A DNA stretch of 64,000 nt from contig NZ_LMGJ01000034.1 of assembly GCF_001427385.1 (NCBI RefSeq), positions 86,910 to 150,909 on the forward strand. Direction: 5' to 3'. Shown here piece by piece: positions 24,250 through 33,251 of the stretch; position 1 is the stretch's first letter, and every line of letters starts with the position of its first letter. The notes under the pieces are model-generated. The model was not told the DNA's origin, searched no databases, and saw only the letters and a list, made by a program, of their open reading frames with translations. The stretch comes from Mesorhizobium sp. Root157 (lineage in GTDB: Bacteria; Pseudomonadota; Alphaproteobacteria; Rhizobiales; Rhizobiaceae). The position numbers and the translations under genes were made by a program.

Positions 24250-26730
24250 ATGGCCTTGCGGATATTTCGTTTCATCCTGCTGCTGACACTGGTCTTTGCG
24301 TGGCAATCGGGCGGTCCTGCGGCAGCGCAGGACCAACCGCCTGCGCCGACCCCGCTCATCGTCGAGCAGCAGGGCGCACTCAATGCTCTTACCAGCGAAG
24401 TCGACAGCCTTGAAAAGAGGCTCGATCAGGTTGGCGAAGACGATGACAAATTGCTCGAGGCCCGTCTGGAACTCGAGAAAGTGTCGCACCAGGCGCTGAA
24501 CGGCGCGCTCGTGTTCCGGCCAAGGCTTGCTGAAATAAATTCGAGGCTGGAGCAGCTTGGCACGGCCCCTGCGGAAGGCGAGGCGACGGAAGCAGATATC
24601 GTAAGGAACGAGCGAAAGGCCCTTGCAGCCGAGAAGACCCAGATCAACGTCGTTCTGGCCAAGGCGCAGGATCTTTCGGTTCGCAGCGCAAAACTGATCG
24701 ACCAGATAGCTTCCATGCGAAGCAAACTGTTTCGCAGTCTGTTGACGAAACGCTATCAGCTTACCGATGCGCTGAGCGGGACGGTGGTGTCGGACTTCGG
24801 TCAGGAAATCCGCAAGTTCTTTACCGCAATTTCCTCATGGACCAGTTTCGCATTCAAATTCAAACTCCAGGCCGTTGTCCTGGCAACGTTGATGGCGCTT
24901 GCGGCCGCAGCGGTGCTCATGATTGGCGGCAGGCGTCTGTTCGGACGCTTACTGCAGGCTGACCCCGCCGCCGAAGATCCATCGTATCTCAGCCGGCTGT
25001 CGGTTGCTTTCTGGTCGACGCTTTTGCCGACAGCGGCGCTCGGCGTGTTTTTCCTTTCAACCTATTTCTTCTTCGACACCTACAATGTGTTGCGCGGCGA
25101 TATCGGCATTTTCCTTTCTACCATGATGCTGATTGTGACGATCATGTTCCTCGTCAACCGGCTTGCGAATGCCGCTCTTGCGCCAAACCTGCCGAACTGG
25201 CGCCTCATTCCAGTCGAATCGAGCGCGGCACGGTGGCTGGTGCGGCTGGCCACCGCCATGGCGATCGTGGTGGGCCTCAATACGTTCCTCTCCGTGATCA
25301 ACGAACAGATGAGGTCGCCTCTTTCGCTGACCGTCGCGCGCAGCTTCGTTGCGACCATCGTGGTTGGCGCGATCGTCATCATGATGGGGCTGGTGAAGCC
25401 TTTCAAAACGCTTGAAGGGGATTGGCGCCCCTGGCCGGCGTGGCTGCGCTACAGCGCCTTTCTGACGGGCGGCTTCACCATCCTGGCGGCGCTTTTGGGC
25501 TACATCGGCCTTGCCATATTCGTTTCACTGCAGGTGGTGGTCACAGGCACCATCCTGGTGACCGCCTATATCGGTTTCTTGTCGGCGAAAGCGATCGGGG
25601 CAGAGGGAGGATTTGAAAGTTCGTCCGCCGGCCGCTGGCTGGCCGACAATGGCAAACTCGAAGGTGGCACTCTCGACCAACTCGGCGTTGCCGTCAGTAT
25701 CGGCCTCAACTTGCTGATCGTCGTGGTGTTCCTGCCGCTGATCCTGCTTATGTGGGGGTTCCAGCCGGGCGATGTCCAAGCTTGGGGTTACAAGCTGGCC
25801 ACGGGCCTGACCATAGGATCGGTGACCATATCCTTCACCGGCATCCTGTCCGGCCTTGTCGTTTTCGTCATCGGCTATTTCCTGACCCGCTGGTTCCAGG
25901 GCTGGCTCGATGGCTCGGTCATGGCGCGTGGCAAGGTGGATGCCGGGGTGCGCAACTCCATACGACTCGCTGTCGGCTACGCCGGTGTGGCGGTTGCGGC
26001 ACTGGTCGGGATATCGGCGGCGGGCATCGATCTGTCGAATCTGGCCCTTGTTGCCGGCGCGCTTTCCCTCGGCATCGGTTTTGGCCTTCAAAATGTCGTC
26101 TCGAACTTCGTCTCCGGCCTCATCCTGCTTGCAGAACGGCCGTTCAAGGTCGGCGACTGGATCGTGGCCGGCGAAGTCAGCGGCACGGTCAGAAAGATCA
26201 GCGTGCGCGCCACCGAGATCGAAACGTTCCAGCGTCAGTCGGTCACTCTGCCCAACTCCAATTTGATAAACAATGCGGTAGGCAACTGGACGCACCGCAA
26301 CAAGCTCGGCCGTGTCGAGGTCAAGGTCGGGGTAGCCTATGGCAGCGATGTGAAGCGGGTGCATGAAATCCTGCAGGAGATAGCGCGCAGCCATCCCCTG
26401 GTGCTGAAGAACCCGGAACCGTTCGTGCAGTTCACCAATTTCGGCACCGCCGCGCTGGAATTCGAGGTTCGCATCTATCTGGCGGACATCCTGAACGGCG
26501 GCGGTGTCCAGAACGACATTCGCTTTGCCATCCTCGATGCCTTCAGCCGCGAAGGTATCGAGATACCGTCGACGCCGCGCGCCGTGGTGGAGATGCCGAA
26601 GCTCGAGCCGTGGCCGGGCGACGACGACAAGACGGAGGCCGAGTTCGCCGAGCGTGAACGCCTCAGGACCGAGGCGGAACAGAAGGCGGTGAAAAGCCGT
26701 CGCAAGCCGCGAAAACCTGACCCGAGCTAG
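24250..26730 (+). CDS. MscS-family mechanosensitive channel with DUF3772 domain
   Basis: An 826-residue inner-membrane channel. A signal peptide (about 1-27, ending AAA-QDQ) precedes a periplasmic coiled-coil region (about 30-190, rich in Glu/Leu heptads) typical of DUF3772. About ten transmembrane helices follow, then the MscS pore and beta domain (about 575-790: GALSLGIGFGLQNVVSNFVSGLIL, RPFKVGDWI). The C-terminus is Lys/Arg-rich. Such large MscS proteins open under hypo-osmotic stress, which fits a genome that handles osmolyte betaines, but the link is only by location. Confidence 0.92.
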   Translation: MALRIFRFILLLTLVFAWQSGGPAAAQDQPPAPTPLIVEQQGALNALTSEVDSLEKRLDQVGEDDDKLLEARLELEKVSHQALNGALVFRPRLAEINSRLEQLGTAPAEGEATEADIVRNERKALAAEKTQINVVLAKAQDLSVRSAKLIDQIASMRSKLFRSLLTKRYQLTDALSGTVVSDFGQEIRKFFTAISSWTSFAFKFKLQAVVLATLMALAAAAVLMIGGRRLFGRLLQADPAAEDPSYLSRLSVAFWSTLLPTAALGVFFLSTYFFFDTYNVLRGDIGIFLSTMMLIVTIMFLVNRLANAALAPNLPNWRLIPVESSAARWLVRLATAMAIVVGLNTFLSVINEQMRSPLSLTVARSFVATIVVGAIVIMMGLVKPFKTLEGDWRPWPAWLRYSAFLTGGFTILAALLGYIGLAIFVSLQVVVTGTILVTAYIGFLSAKAIGAEGGFESSSAGRWLADNGKLEGGTLDQLGVAVSIGLNLLIVVVFLPLILLMWGFQPGDVQAWGYKLATGLTIGSVTISFTGILSGLVVFVIGYFLTRWFQGWLDGSVMARGKVDAGVRNSIRLAVGYAGVAVAALVGISAAGIDLSNLALVAGALSLGIGFGLQNVVSNFVSGLILLAERPFKVGDWIVAGEVSGTVRKISVRATEIETFQRQSVTLPNSNLINNAVGNWTHRNKLGRVEVKVGVAYGSDVKRVHEILQEIARSHPLVLKNPEPFVQFTNFGTAALEFEVRIYLADILNGGGVQNDIRFAILDAFSREGIEIPSTPRAVVEMPKLEPWPGDDDKTEAEFAERERLRTEAEQKAVKSRRKPRKPDPS

Positions 26731-26871
26731 ACCCTGGACGGCTCCGAAACCAATTGCGGCATGAATGGGGCATTCAGTTGCGGTTCAGCTTCATTCTCCT
26801 ATAAGCTCGTCTGCAACGGCGAAAAACGCCTTGCAAGTGGCAACAGAGGCGGTGGCAACACCGGAAATGCA

Positions 26872-27135
26872 ATGTGGAAGTCACTGATCGCCGGCACGGT
26901 GCTTTTGGCCGCGGGCGGCGCGGCTTTTGCCGCGAGCGCCGTCAACAAGGACGCGGAAACGCGTACCCTTATCGTTACGGAAGGCGGTAGCAAGACCGAA
27001 CTGGCGCTGGCGGCGGGCGAGACTGTGGAATTCTGCCCGAGCGGCTGCTTCGTCACCTTGCCCAACGGTGACCTGGAGGCCCTGACGGGTTCGGAAACCG
27101 TCGAGATTTCCGGCGGTGTGGCCAAGGTCAAATAG
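26872..27135 (+). CDS. Small exported hypothetical protein
   Basis: An 87-residue protein with a clear signal peptide (MWKSLIAGTVLLAAGGAAFA, cleavage near AFA-AS). The mature part is about 65 residues, with ETVEFCPSGCFVTLPNGD giving a CxxxC pair, possibly a disulfide. ATG 26872 is preferred over the in-frame ATG 26761 because it begins directly with the signal peptide. I do not recognise a family name. A strong intrinsic terminator follows 28 bp after the stop. Confidence 0.75.
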   Translation: MWKSLIAGTVLLAAGGAAFAASAVNKDAETRTLIVTEGGSKTELALAAGETVEFCPSGCFVTLPNGDLEALTGSETVEISGGVAKVK

Positions 27136-27163
27136 CATCGCGCGCTTGTGTCGCGAGCAGGCG

Positions 27164-27190
27164 AAGGCCGGGCAATATGCCCGGCCTTTT
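27164..27190 (+). terminator. Rho-independent terminator after the small exported protein
   Basis: AAGGCCGGGCA and TGCCCGGCCTT form a perfect 11-bp stem with an ATA loop, followed by TT, giving an uninterrupted T4 at the end of the stem. It separates this gene from the lipid-sugar operon. Confidence 0.9.
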
Positions 27191-27356
27191 ATCGTTTGAA
27201 GCAAGGCGAACTTAACGATACCGGCCGAAATTCGGGCCGCCCTCCCGTCAGTCTCGGGACTTTTTAACGTTCGCTTGGGCGCACGCCGCTATACCGGCAG
27301 CGGGCAGGCAACAAACTGGGGCGCCAAACATGGACGTGCGGTCGGAAAGGAACGCG

Positions 27357-28769
27357 ATGCCGCTTGCGGTCGATCTCGACGGCACGCTGATCGCGACCGA
27401 CCTCTTGTGGGAGGGTCTGTTTGCACTGCTCAGGAAGAACCCGCTCTACCTGCTTCTCATTCCGATCTGGCTTGTCGGTGGCCCCGCACGCCTGAAGCAG
27501 AAAATTGCGGAAAGGGTCGAGATCGACGCTGCGTCGCTGCCCTATCGGGAGCATTTGCTGGCCCGGTTGCAGGCCGATCACGCCGATGGCCGCAAGATCG
27601 TGCTTGCGACAGGCACGCCGCGCAGGTTCGCCGAGGCTGTCGCGGCCCACCTCGGCATTTTCGATCATGTCCTTGCAACCGACGGGACGCACAACCTGAC
27701 CTCGTCGCGCAAGCGTGAGGCGCTTGTCGCCGCTTATGGCGACGGCGGTTTCGACTATGCGGGCAACAGCCGTCACGACCTCGATGTCTTCGACGCTGCC
27801 CGCACCGTAATCGTTGTCGCGCCTGATCGTCGTGCCGCTCGCTGGCAGGCCCGGCATGACTGCGAGGTCATGGCCGGAGCGAAACCGACCTCAAAGACCA
27901 TCTTCAGGATGTTGCGCTGCCATCAGTGGCTGAAGAACAGCCTGATCGCCGTACCGATGGTGCTGTCGCATGAGTATCTCAACATGCAGATGGTCGTGCA
28001 ATGCGCGCTGGCGATCGTTTCGTTCAGTGCAGTGGCTTCCGCGATTTATATTCTCAACGATTTCTTCGACCTACCGCTGGACCGCCAGCATCCAACCAAG
28101 CGCCTCCGGCCGTTCGCGAGCGGCGCATTGTCGATCCCCTCCGGTATCTGGTCGATTGGCGTTCTGCTTGCTGTAGGGCTTGGCGCGGCGCTCATGCTGC
28201 CGGCCGAATTCATGCTCGTGCTCACCGGCTATCTCGTGATCACGACCGCCTATTCGCTGGCCCTGAAGCGCATGCTCTTGATCGATGTGCTGACGCTTGC
28301 GGGTCTCTACACAATCCGCGTGGTGGCGGGTGCGGCCGCGACCGGCACCGACGTTTCGTTCTGGCTGTTGGCATTCTCGATCTTCTTCTTCCTGTCGCTG
28401 GCCTTGGTGAAGCGCTTCGTCGAACTGCGTTCCACCAGCCTTACCGCCGGAGAGCGCATCGCCGGACGCGGCTATCGCTATGAGGATCAGGAGATCGTGG
28501 CACAGGCCGGCATGGCTTCGGCGTTCTCGTCTGCGCTGGTTCTGGCGCTTTACCTGGACAGCACGGCGGTGCGCGAACTCTATGCGCATCCCTGGATGAT
28601 GTGGCCGCTGCCGCCGATCGTGCTCTATATGACCATGCGCGTCTGGATCCTGGCCCGCAGGGACGAGATGCACGACGACCCCGTCGTCTTCGTCATTCGC
28701 GATTGGCGCAGCCAGATCGTGATCGTTGCCGGCGCGCTGCTTCTGGCTGCCGGAAGCTTGTGGCCATGA
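27357..28769 (+). CDS. HAD phosphatase-UbiA prenyltransferase fusion (DPPR-synthase-like)
   Basis: A 470-residue two-domain protein. Residues 1-175 are a HAD-type phosphatase: VDLDGTLIATD (nucleophile and acid Asp), LATGTPRR (motif II) and AGNSRHDLDVF (motif IV). Residues 185-470 are a polytopic UbiA-family prenyltransferase with NDFFDLPLDRQHPTKRLRPF (first Asp-rich motif) and a later KRFVELRS/GRGYRYEDQE element. This matches decaprenyl-phosphate phosphoribosyltransferase, with the HAD part suited to remove the 5-phosphate from polyprenyl-phosphoryl-5-phosphoribose. ATG 27357 has AAGGA just upstream; ATG 27330 does not. It overlaps the DprE1-like gene in ATGA. The substrate is inferred from the neighbours. 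Confidence 0.85.
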   Translation: MPLAVDLDGTLIATDLLWEGLFALLRKNPLYLLLIPIWLVGGPARLKQKIAERVEIDAASLPYREHLLARLQADHADGRKIVLATGTPRRFAEAVAAHLGIFDHVLATDGTHNLTSSRKREALVAAYGDGGFDYAGNSRHDLDVFDAARTVIVVAPDRRAARWQARHDCEVMAGAKPTSKTIFRMLRCHQWLKNSLIAVPMVLSHEYLNMQMVVQCALAIVSFSAVASAIYILNDFFDLPLDRQHPTKRLRPFASGALSIPSGIWSIGVLLAVGLGAALMLPAEFMLVLTGYLVITTAYSLALKRMLLIDVLTLAGLYTIRVVAGAAATGTDVSFWLLAFSIFFFLSLALVKRFVELRSTSLTAGERIAGRGYRYEDQEIVAQAGMASAFSSALVLALYLDSTAVRELYAHPWMMWPLPPIVLYMTMRVWILARRDEMHDDPVVFVIRDWRSQIVIVAGALLLAAGSLWP

Positions 28770-30121
28770 AAGCTGGCCCCTATTCCAGTTTCGGCCAGGC
28801 CACACCGCCGGCGCCGCATTTCATGGCGGCGGGCGAAGCCATCGAACTGCTCAAATCCGGCCAGGCGTCGGCCGGCTCTTTGCTTGGCTACGGCAATGGT
28901 CGTTCCTACGGCGATTCCTGCCAGAACCTGACCGGGGCCGTTGTCGACATGCGTTCTCTCAAGAGCCTGCGTGCTTTCGATCCCAAAACTGGCCTGCTGG
29001 AAGCCGAGGCCGGCATGCTGCTGTCGGATATCATCGGCTTTGCCGCACCTTTCGGCTATTTCCCCGCTGTCGTGCCGGGTACGCAGTTCGTGACCCTGGG
29101 CGGCGCGATCGCCAACGACGTTCATGGCAAGAACCACCATCGGCGCGGCACCTTTGGGTGCCATGTCGAAGCCTTGACTCTGCTGCGCTCGGATGGCCGG
29201 ACCTATCGCTGCTCCCAAATGGAGAACACGCGCCTTTTCTGGGCAACCATCGGCGGCATGGGACTGACGGGACTGATCCTTTCCGCGTCGATCCGCTTGA
29301 TGCGGGTGCCATCGCTCGACATCATGGAACAGGTCATCCCGTTCAGGAACATCGACGAGTTCTTCGCCCTTGCCGAGGCTGCTGACCGGGACAATGAATA
29401 TGCGGTCGCCTGGATAGACCAGTTGGCGAGCGGCAGCAGGGCGGGTCGCGGGCTGCTGTTTACCGGAAATCACGCCGACGACGGATCGAGGGCGGTCAAC
29501 CACTCGCCCGCTCGCCTGTCGGTGCCCTTCCAACCGCCTTTCGCGATGCTAAACCGTCCATTCTTGCGTGCCTTCAACGGCGCTTATCGCTGGCGCAAGG
29601 GAAGGTCGGCGCAGCCGCATCAAAGCGGCTATCAAGGCTTCTTCTTTCCACTTGACGGCGTTCGCGACTGGAACCGGCTCTACGGGCCGAAAGGCCTGTT
29701 CCAGCATCAAAGCGTGGTGCCTGACGCGATGGCGCGCGAGGCTGTGCCCGCATTGCTGGAGGCGACCAGACGGGCGGGGCAGGGGTCGTTCCTCACCGTG
29801 TTGAAGCGGTTCGGTTCCGTGCGCTCGCCAGCGTTGCTGTCGTTTCCGCGCCCAGGCTATACGCTGACGCTCGATTTCCCCAATCGCGGTGAGCCGACGA
29901 TCAAGCTGCTGGCTGAACTCGACCACATCACGGTCCAGGCGGGCGGCGCGGTCAACCCCTACAAGGACGCGCGCATGAGCGCGGAGACTTTCGCGGCCTC
30001 CTTTCCTGATTGGCGGCGGCTCGAAGCGGCACGGGACCAGGCGTTCCAATCGTCGTTCTGGGTGCGAACGGCTGGTCGCATGGGTGGGACGGGCCAGGGC
30101 CTCGCCGAAGCCGCCGAATAG
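28766..30121 (+). CDS. DprE1-like FAD-linked oxidase (polyprenylphosphoryl-ribose 2-oxidase)
   Basis: A 451-residue flavoprotein with an FAD_binding_4 domain: GNGRSYGDSCQN near residue 38 and VVPGTQFVTLGGAIANDVHG then KNHHRRGTFG around 95-130, the HGKNHH signature of DprE1. The second half has a substrate lobe and FPRPGYTLTLDFPNRG. In mycobacteria DprE1 oxidises the 2'-OH of decaprenylphosphoryl-ribose, the first step of epimerisation to arabinose. The start overlaps the UbiA stop in ATGA. There is no signal peptide. The C-terminal PYKDARMSAETFAASFP segment is also family-like. Confidence 0.87.
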   Translation: MKAGPYSSFGQATPPAPHFMAAGEAIELLKSGQASAGSLLGYGNGRSYGDSCQNLTGAVVDMRSLKSLRAFDPKTGLLEAEAGMLLSDIIGFAAPFGYFPAVVPGTQFVTLGGAIANDVHGKNHHRRGTFGCHVEALTLLRSDGRTYRCSQMENTRLFWATIGGMGLTGLILSASIRLMRVPSLDIMEQVIPFRNIDEFFALAEAADRDNEYAVAWIDQLASGSRAGRGLLFTGNHADDGSRAVNHSPARLSVPFQPPFAMLNRPFLRAFNGAYRWRKGRSAQPHQSGYQGFFFPLDGVRDWNRLYGPKGLFQHQSVVPDAMAREAVPALLEATRRAGQGSFLTVLKRFGSVRSPALLSFPRPGYTLTLDFPNRGEPTIKLLAELDHITVQAGGAVNPYKDARMSAETFAASFPDWRRLEAARDQAFQSSFWVRTAGRMGGTGQGLAEAAE

Positions 30122-30241
30122 GGAAGAATTGAAGCGGTTTTGGTAAACAGAAATACAATTTTTGATTACCTAAAAATATCCGCTCCATTTCACGGAATGT
30201 TCTTTTGTTCGTAGTACTGCCGTAAGTGACGTGGGAATGAC

Positions 30242-30682
30242 ATGAAATACTTGGCTTTCATTTTGTTTACAGTGATGACCAATGCCGCAGCTCAACTCAT
30301 GCTGAAGCAAGGCATGATGTCGCTTGGCCCCATCTCGTTTGAAGGCGTCAATCCACTGGTGAGACTGCTGCAGATCGTGTTCAGCCCGTGGGTGTTTCTC
30401 GGCCTTTGCACGTTCGTCATTTCGATGGCGTCGCATCTTTACGTGCTGTCCAAGGTCGAGCTGTCCTTCGCCTATCCGTTCCTCAGCCTCGCCTATGTGG
30501 CGGTGGCTGTGTTTGCCTATTTCGTCTTCCGCGAAGACCTCAATGGCTGGCGCATCGCCGGCATCGCCTTCATCTGCGTCGGCACCGTCCTGATTGCGCA
30601 GAGCGGTCGGGAGGGGGCAGGTCACGACGAGGCGGCGGCTTCCCATTCCACTGACAAGATCACTACCAGCGAGATCGTATGA
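30242..30682 (+). CDS. Small multidrug-type/EamA membrane protein, candidate lipid-sugar flippase
   Basis: A 146-residue protein with four transmembrane helices (about 1-22, 48-70, 76-96, 102-122) and a hydrophilic C-terminal tail rich in Ser/Thr/Glu. It resembles EmrE/ArnE-type half-transporters; VELSFAYPFLSLAYV and GIAFICVGTVLIA are typical. In this operon it would suit flipping a polyprenyl-linked sugar across the inner membrane, as ArnE/F does for aminoarabinose, but that is inferred. A 120-bp gap separates it from the DprE1-like gene, and its stop overlaps the next start. Confidence 0.8.
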   Translation: MKYLAFILFTVMTNAAAQLMLKQGMMSLGPISFEGVNPLVRLLQIVFSPWVFLGLCTFVISMASHLYVLSKVELSFAYPFLSLAYVAVAVFAYFVFREDLNGWRIAGIAFICVGTVLIAQSGREGAGHDEAAASHSTDKITTSEIV

Positions 30683-31689
30683 TGAGACACGTTATTTTCG
30701 GCGGCGACGGATTTGTCGGGTGCCACCTTGCTCCTAAGCTGCTGGCAGATGGCGCAGAGGTGGTCGTGGCGGACATCGTCAAGAGCGATCTTTCGCACTA
30801 TCGCTCCGTTCGGTTCGTGAAGTGCGATGTCACGGATTCAACCTCGGTGGAGGCGGTTGGGCTGAAGCCTGACGACATGGTCTACAACCTGTCGGCCAAG
30901 ATGCTGTCTCCGATCCAGACCAGGGCGAAGCGGCACGACTTCTTCTTTCCGGTCAACTATTACGGCACGATTCACATCATTGAGGCGATGGATGCGGCCG
31001 GCGCCTCCAAGCTGGTGCATTTCACGACCGACATGATCTACGGCCACACCGTCGTCACGCCGATGAAGGAGGACCATCCGGTCGCGCCGCTCGGTGAGTA
31101 CGGTCTTTCCAAGCAGATGACCGAGGAACTGGCGGCGGAATGGCGCAAGCGCGGCATGCAGGTTTCGCTGTTTCGCCCTCGCCTCATCATCGGCCCCGGC
31201 CGCCTCGGCATCCTCGAAAAGCTGTTCAAGCTGATCGATATGAACCTTCCGGTGCCGATGATCGGTTCGGGTAAAAACCCCTACCAGTTCATCTCGGTGT
31301 TCGACTGCGCGGAGGCTGCGCGCGCTGCCTGGAAGGCGGGCGTACCGAATGAGGCCTACAATCTGGGCTCCCTCAATCCGCCTCCGGTCAGGAAGCTGCT
31401 GGGCGATCTGGTCAAGCATGCCGGCTCGAAGTCGCTGCTCATCCCGACACCGGGCTGGGCGGTCAAGCGCGCCCTCGATCTGTTCGATCTCATGAACCTG
31501 CCGATCATGGATCCTGAGCAGTACCTGATTGCCGATGAGGAATGCGTGCTCGACGTGTCAAAGGCCGAGCGGCAACTCGGCTGGGTGCCAAAGTATCGCG
31601 ACGAGGACATGCTGATCGCGGCCTACAGCGAATACCGCGCCAAGAAGGATGGGCATTCGCTGGCGGCGCGGCACGCCCCGGCCGAGTAG
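30679..31689 (+). CDS. Extended SDR NAD-dependent epimerase/reductase
   Basis: A 336-residue extended short-chain dehydrogenase. VIFGGDGFVGCHL (GxxGxxG) at 5-17 binds NAD(P). VHFTTDMIYG with the catalytic Thr/Ser region lies around 113-122. YGLSKQMTEEL has the YxxxK pair at 138-142. GPGRLG and YNLGS are typical of the epimerase C-terminal lobe. In the DprE pathway the 2-keto intermediate is reduced by DprE2, a classical SDR; this extended SDR could take that role or act as an epimerase on a nucleotide sugar. The ATG at 30679 overlaps the upstream stop. Confidence 0.85.
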   Translation: MMRHVIFGGDGFVGCHLAPKLLADGAEVVVADIVKSDLSHYRSVRFVKCDVTDSTSVEAVGLKPDDMVYNLSAKMLSPIQTRAKRHDFFFPVNYYGTIHIIEAMDAAGASKLVHFTTDMIYGHTVVTPMKEDHPVAPLGEYGLSKQMTEELAAEWRKRGMQVSLFRPRLIIGPGRLGILEKLFKLIDMNLPVPMIGSGKNPYQFISVFDCAEAARAAWKAGVPNEAYNLGSLNPPPVRKLLGDLVKHAGSKSLLIPTPGWAVKRALDLFDLMNLPIMDPEQYLIADEECVLDVSKAERQLGWVPKYRDEDMLIAAYSEYRAKKDGHSLAARHAPAE

Positions 31690-31747
31690 TTTCATTTCGT
31701 GCGAAGCAGGCGGAATTGCCGGCGGCGCAAGCAGACAGGAGTATCGG

Positions 31748-33220
31748 ATGACAGTCATGACCAAACCTGAACAGTCCACCGCCCGCGCAGTCGTGACTGC
31801 ACAAGGCCTGTCGCCTGCCGCCACGCCCAAGCCCGACCTGATCAGCGTCGAACAGGCCAAGGCACTTGACGTCGCCCGCATCACCGATCTGTTCAAGGCT
31901 CATATCAATCCGGGCCAGTTGCATTTCATGAAGCTGCTCGGCTTCCACAAGATCAAGATCGAGCGTGCGGAAGGCATGTTCTACATCGACCAGAACGGCC
32001 GCAAGATCCTCGATTTCTTCGGTGGTTTCGGGTCGCTGGCATTCGGCCACAACCATCCGCGTATTCTGGATGCGCGACTGAAATTCCAGGAAGAGAAGCG
32101 GCAAGAGATCGCGATTGCGTTCATGTCGCAATATGCGGCAGCCCTTGCCCACAATATCGCCGCCTGTTCGCCGGGCGACCTCGATATGGTCTTCCTGGGC
32201 TCGTCGGGTTCGGAGGCGATGGAAGCTGCGGTAAAGCTCGCCGAGCGCGCGGCGGGGCCGAAGCGGCCGAAGATCGTGTATGCCGAAAATTCCTTCCACG
32301 GCAAGACCAAGGGCGTTCTGGCCATCACAGACGGCCAACTCTACCGTGGCGAATTCAAGTTGATGGACAACACGGCGCGTGTTCCTTTCGGCGATATCGA
32401 GGCGGTCGAGCGGCTGTTCCGCGCCGATCCCGAAATCGGCGCGATCGTGCTGGAGACCATTCAGGGCGGCGGCGGCATCATCCAGGCATCTGCCGACTAC
32501 TGGCAGAAGCTGCGCGCGCTTTGCGACCAATACGGCGTGTTGTGGGTGGCGGACGAAGTGCAGTGCGGCTACGGCCGTTCCGGGCGCTTCTACGCGTTCG
32601 AGCATTACGGTGTCGTGCCTGACATCACCGCGCTGGCCAAGTCGCTGGGCGGCGGCAAGGCGGCGGTAGGCGCGATGGTCGCGAAGCGTGATGTTTACAT
32701 GAGGGCCTATGGTACGCCGAAGACGGCGATGATTCACGCGCAGGCGACTTTCGGCGGGATGGGTGAAGCCTGCGTCACGGCGATCGAAGCGCTCGATGTG
32801 CTTTACGACGAAGGCCTTATCGACAATGCCGCCGATACCGGCGCGTACCTGCTGGAGCGCTTGCAGGCGCTGCAGGCCAAGTACCCCAGGATCATCAAGG
32901 ATGTTCGCGGCAGGGGCTTCATGGTCGGTCTGGAATTCCATGATTTCTCGCAGACCTTGCCGATGGTGCTGCGGCCGCTCGTAAGTGTGCTGGACGACAA
33001 GCTCAAGGGCTCGCTGTCGGGCTTTGTAGGTGCCTTGCTGCTGCGCGACTACGATGTGCTGGTTGCCTTCACCGAATACAACCGCAACGTCATCCGGCTG
33101 GAACCGCCGCTGATTTGCCAGCGCGAACATGTCGACCGCTTCATCGATGCACTGGACGGCCTTTTGTCGCGCGGCATCGTCGCGATCGTGAAGGATTTCA
33201 TCAAAAGCCAGGTGAAGTGA
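31748..33220 (+). CDS. Class III PLP-dependent aminotransferase
   Basis: A 490-residue aminotransferase of the ornithine/GABA/glutamate-semialdehyde class. FFGGFGSLAFGHNHPRI, FLGSSGSEAMEAAVKLAER (PLP phosphate), WVADEVQCGYGRSG, and DITALAKSLGGG with the PLP lysine are all visible. AGGAG precedes ATG 31748. It lies within the lipid-sugar operon, 58 bp after the SDR gene. Its acceptor could be a keto sugar on a carrier or an unrelated aldehyde; neither is proven. An unusually long N-terminal region of about 65 residues precedes the core. Confidence 0.87.
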   Translation: MTVMTKPEQSTARAVVTAQGLSPAATPKPDLISVEQAKALDVARITDLFKAHINPGQLHFMKLLGFHKIKIERAEGMFYIDQNGRKILDFFGGFGSLAFGHNHPRILDARLKFQEEKRQEIAIAFMSQYAAALAHNIAACSPGDLDMVFLGSSGSEAMEAAVKLAERAAGPKRPKIVYAENSFHGKTKGVLAITDGQLYRGEFKLMDNTARVPFGDIEAVERLFRADPEIGAIVLETIQGGGGIIQASADYWQKLRALCDQYGVLWVADEVQCGYGRSGRFYAFEHYGVVPDITALAKSLGGGKAAVGAMVAKRDVYMRAYGTPKTAMIHAQATFGGMGEACVTAIEALDVLYDEGLIDNAADTGAYLLERLQALQAKYPRIIKDVRGRGFMVGLEFHDFSQTLPMVLRPLVSVLDDKLKGSLSGFVGALLLRDYDVLVAFTEYNRNVIRLEPPLICQREHVDRFIDALDGLLSRGIVAIVKDFIKSQVK

Positions 33221-33251
33221 TGCTGGCGCATCGAGGCTTGGGGGCGCGGCG

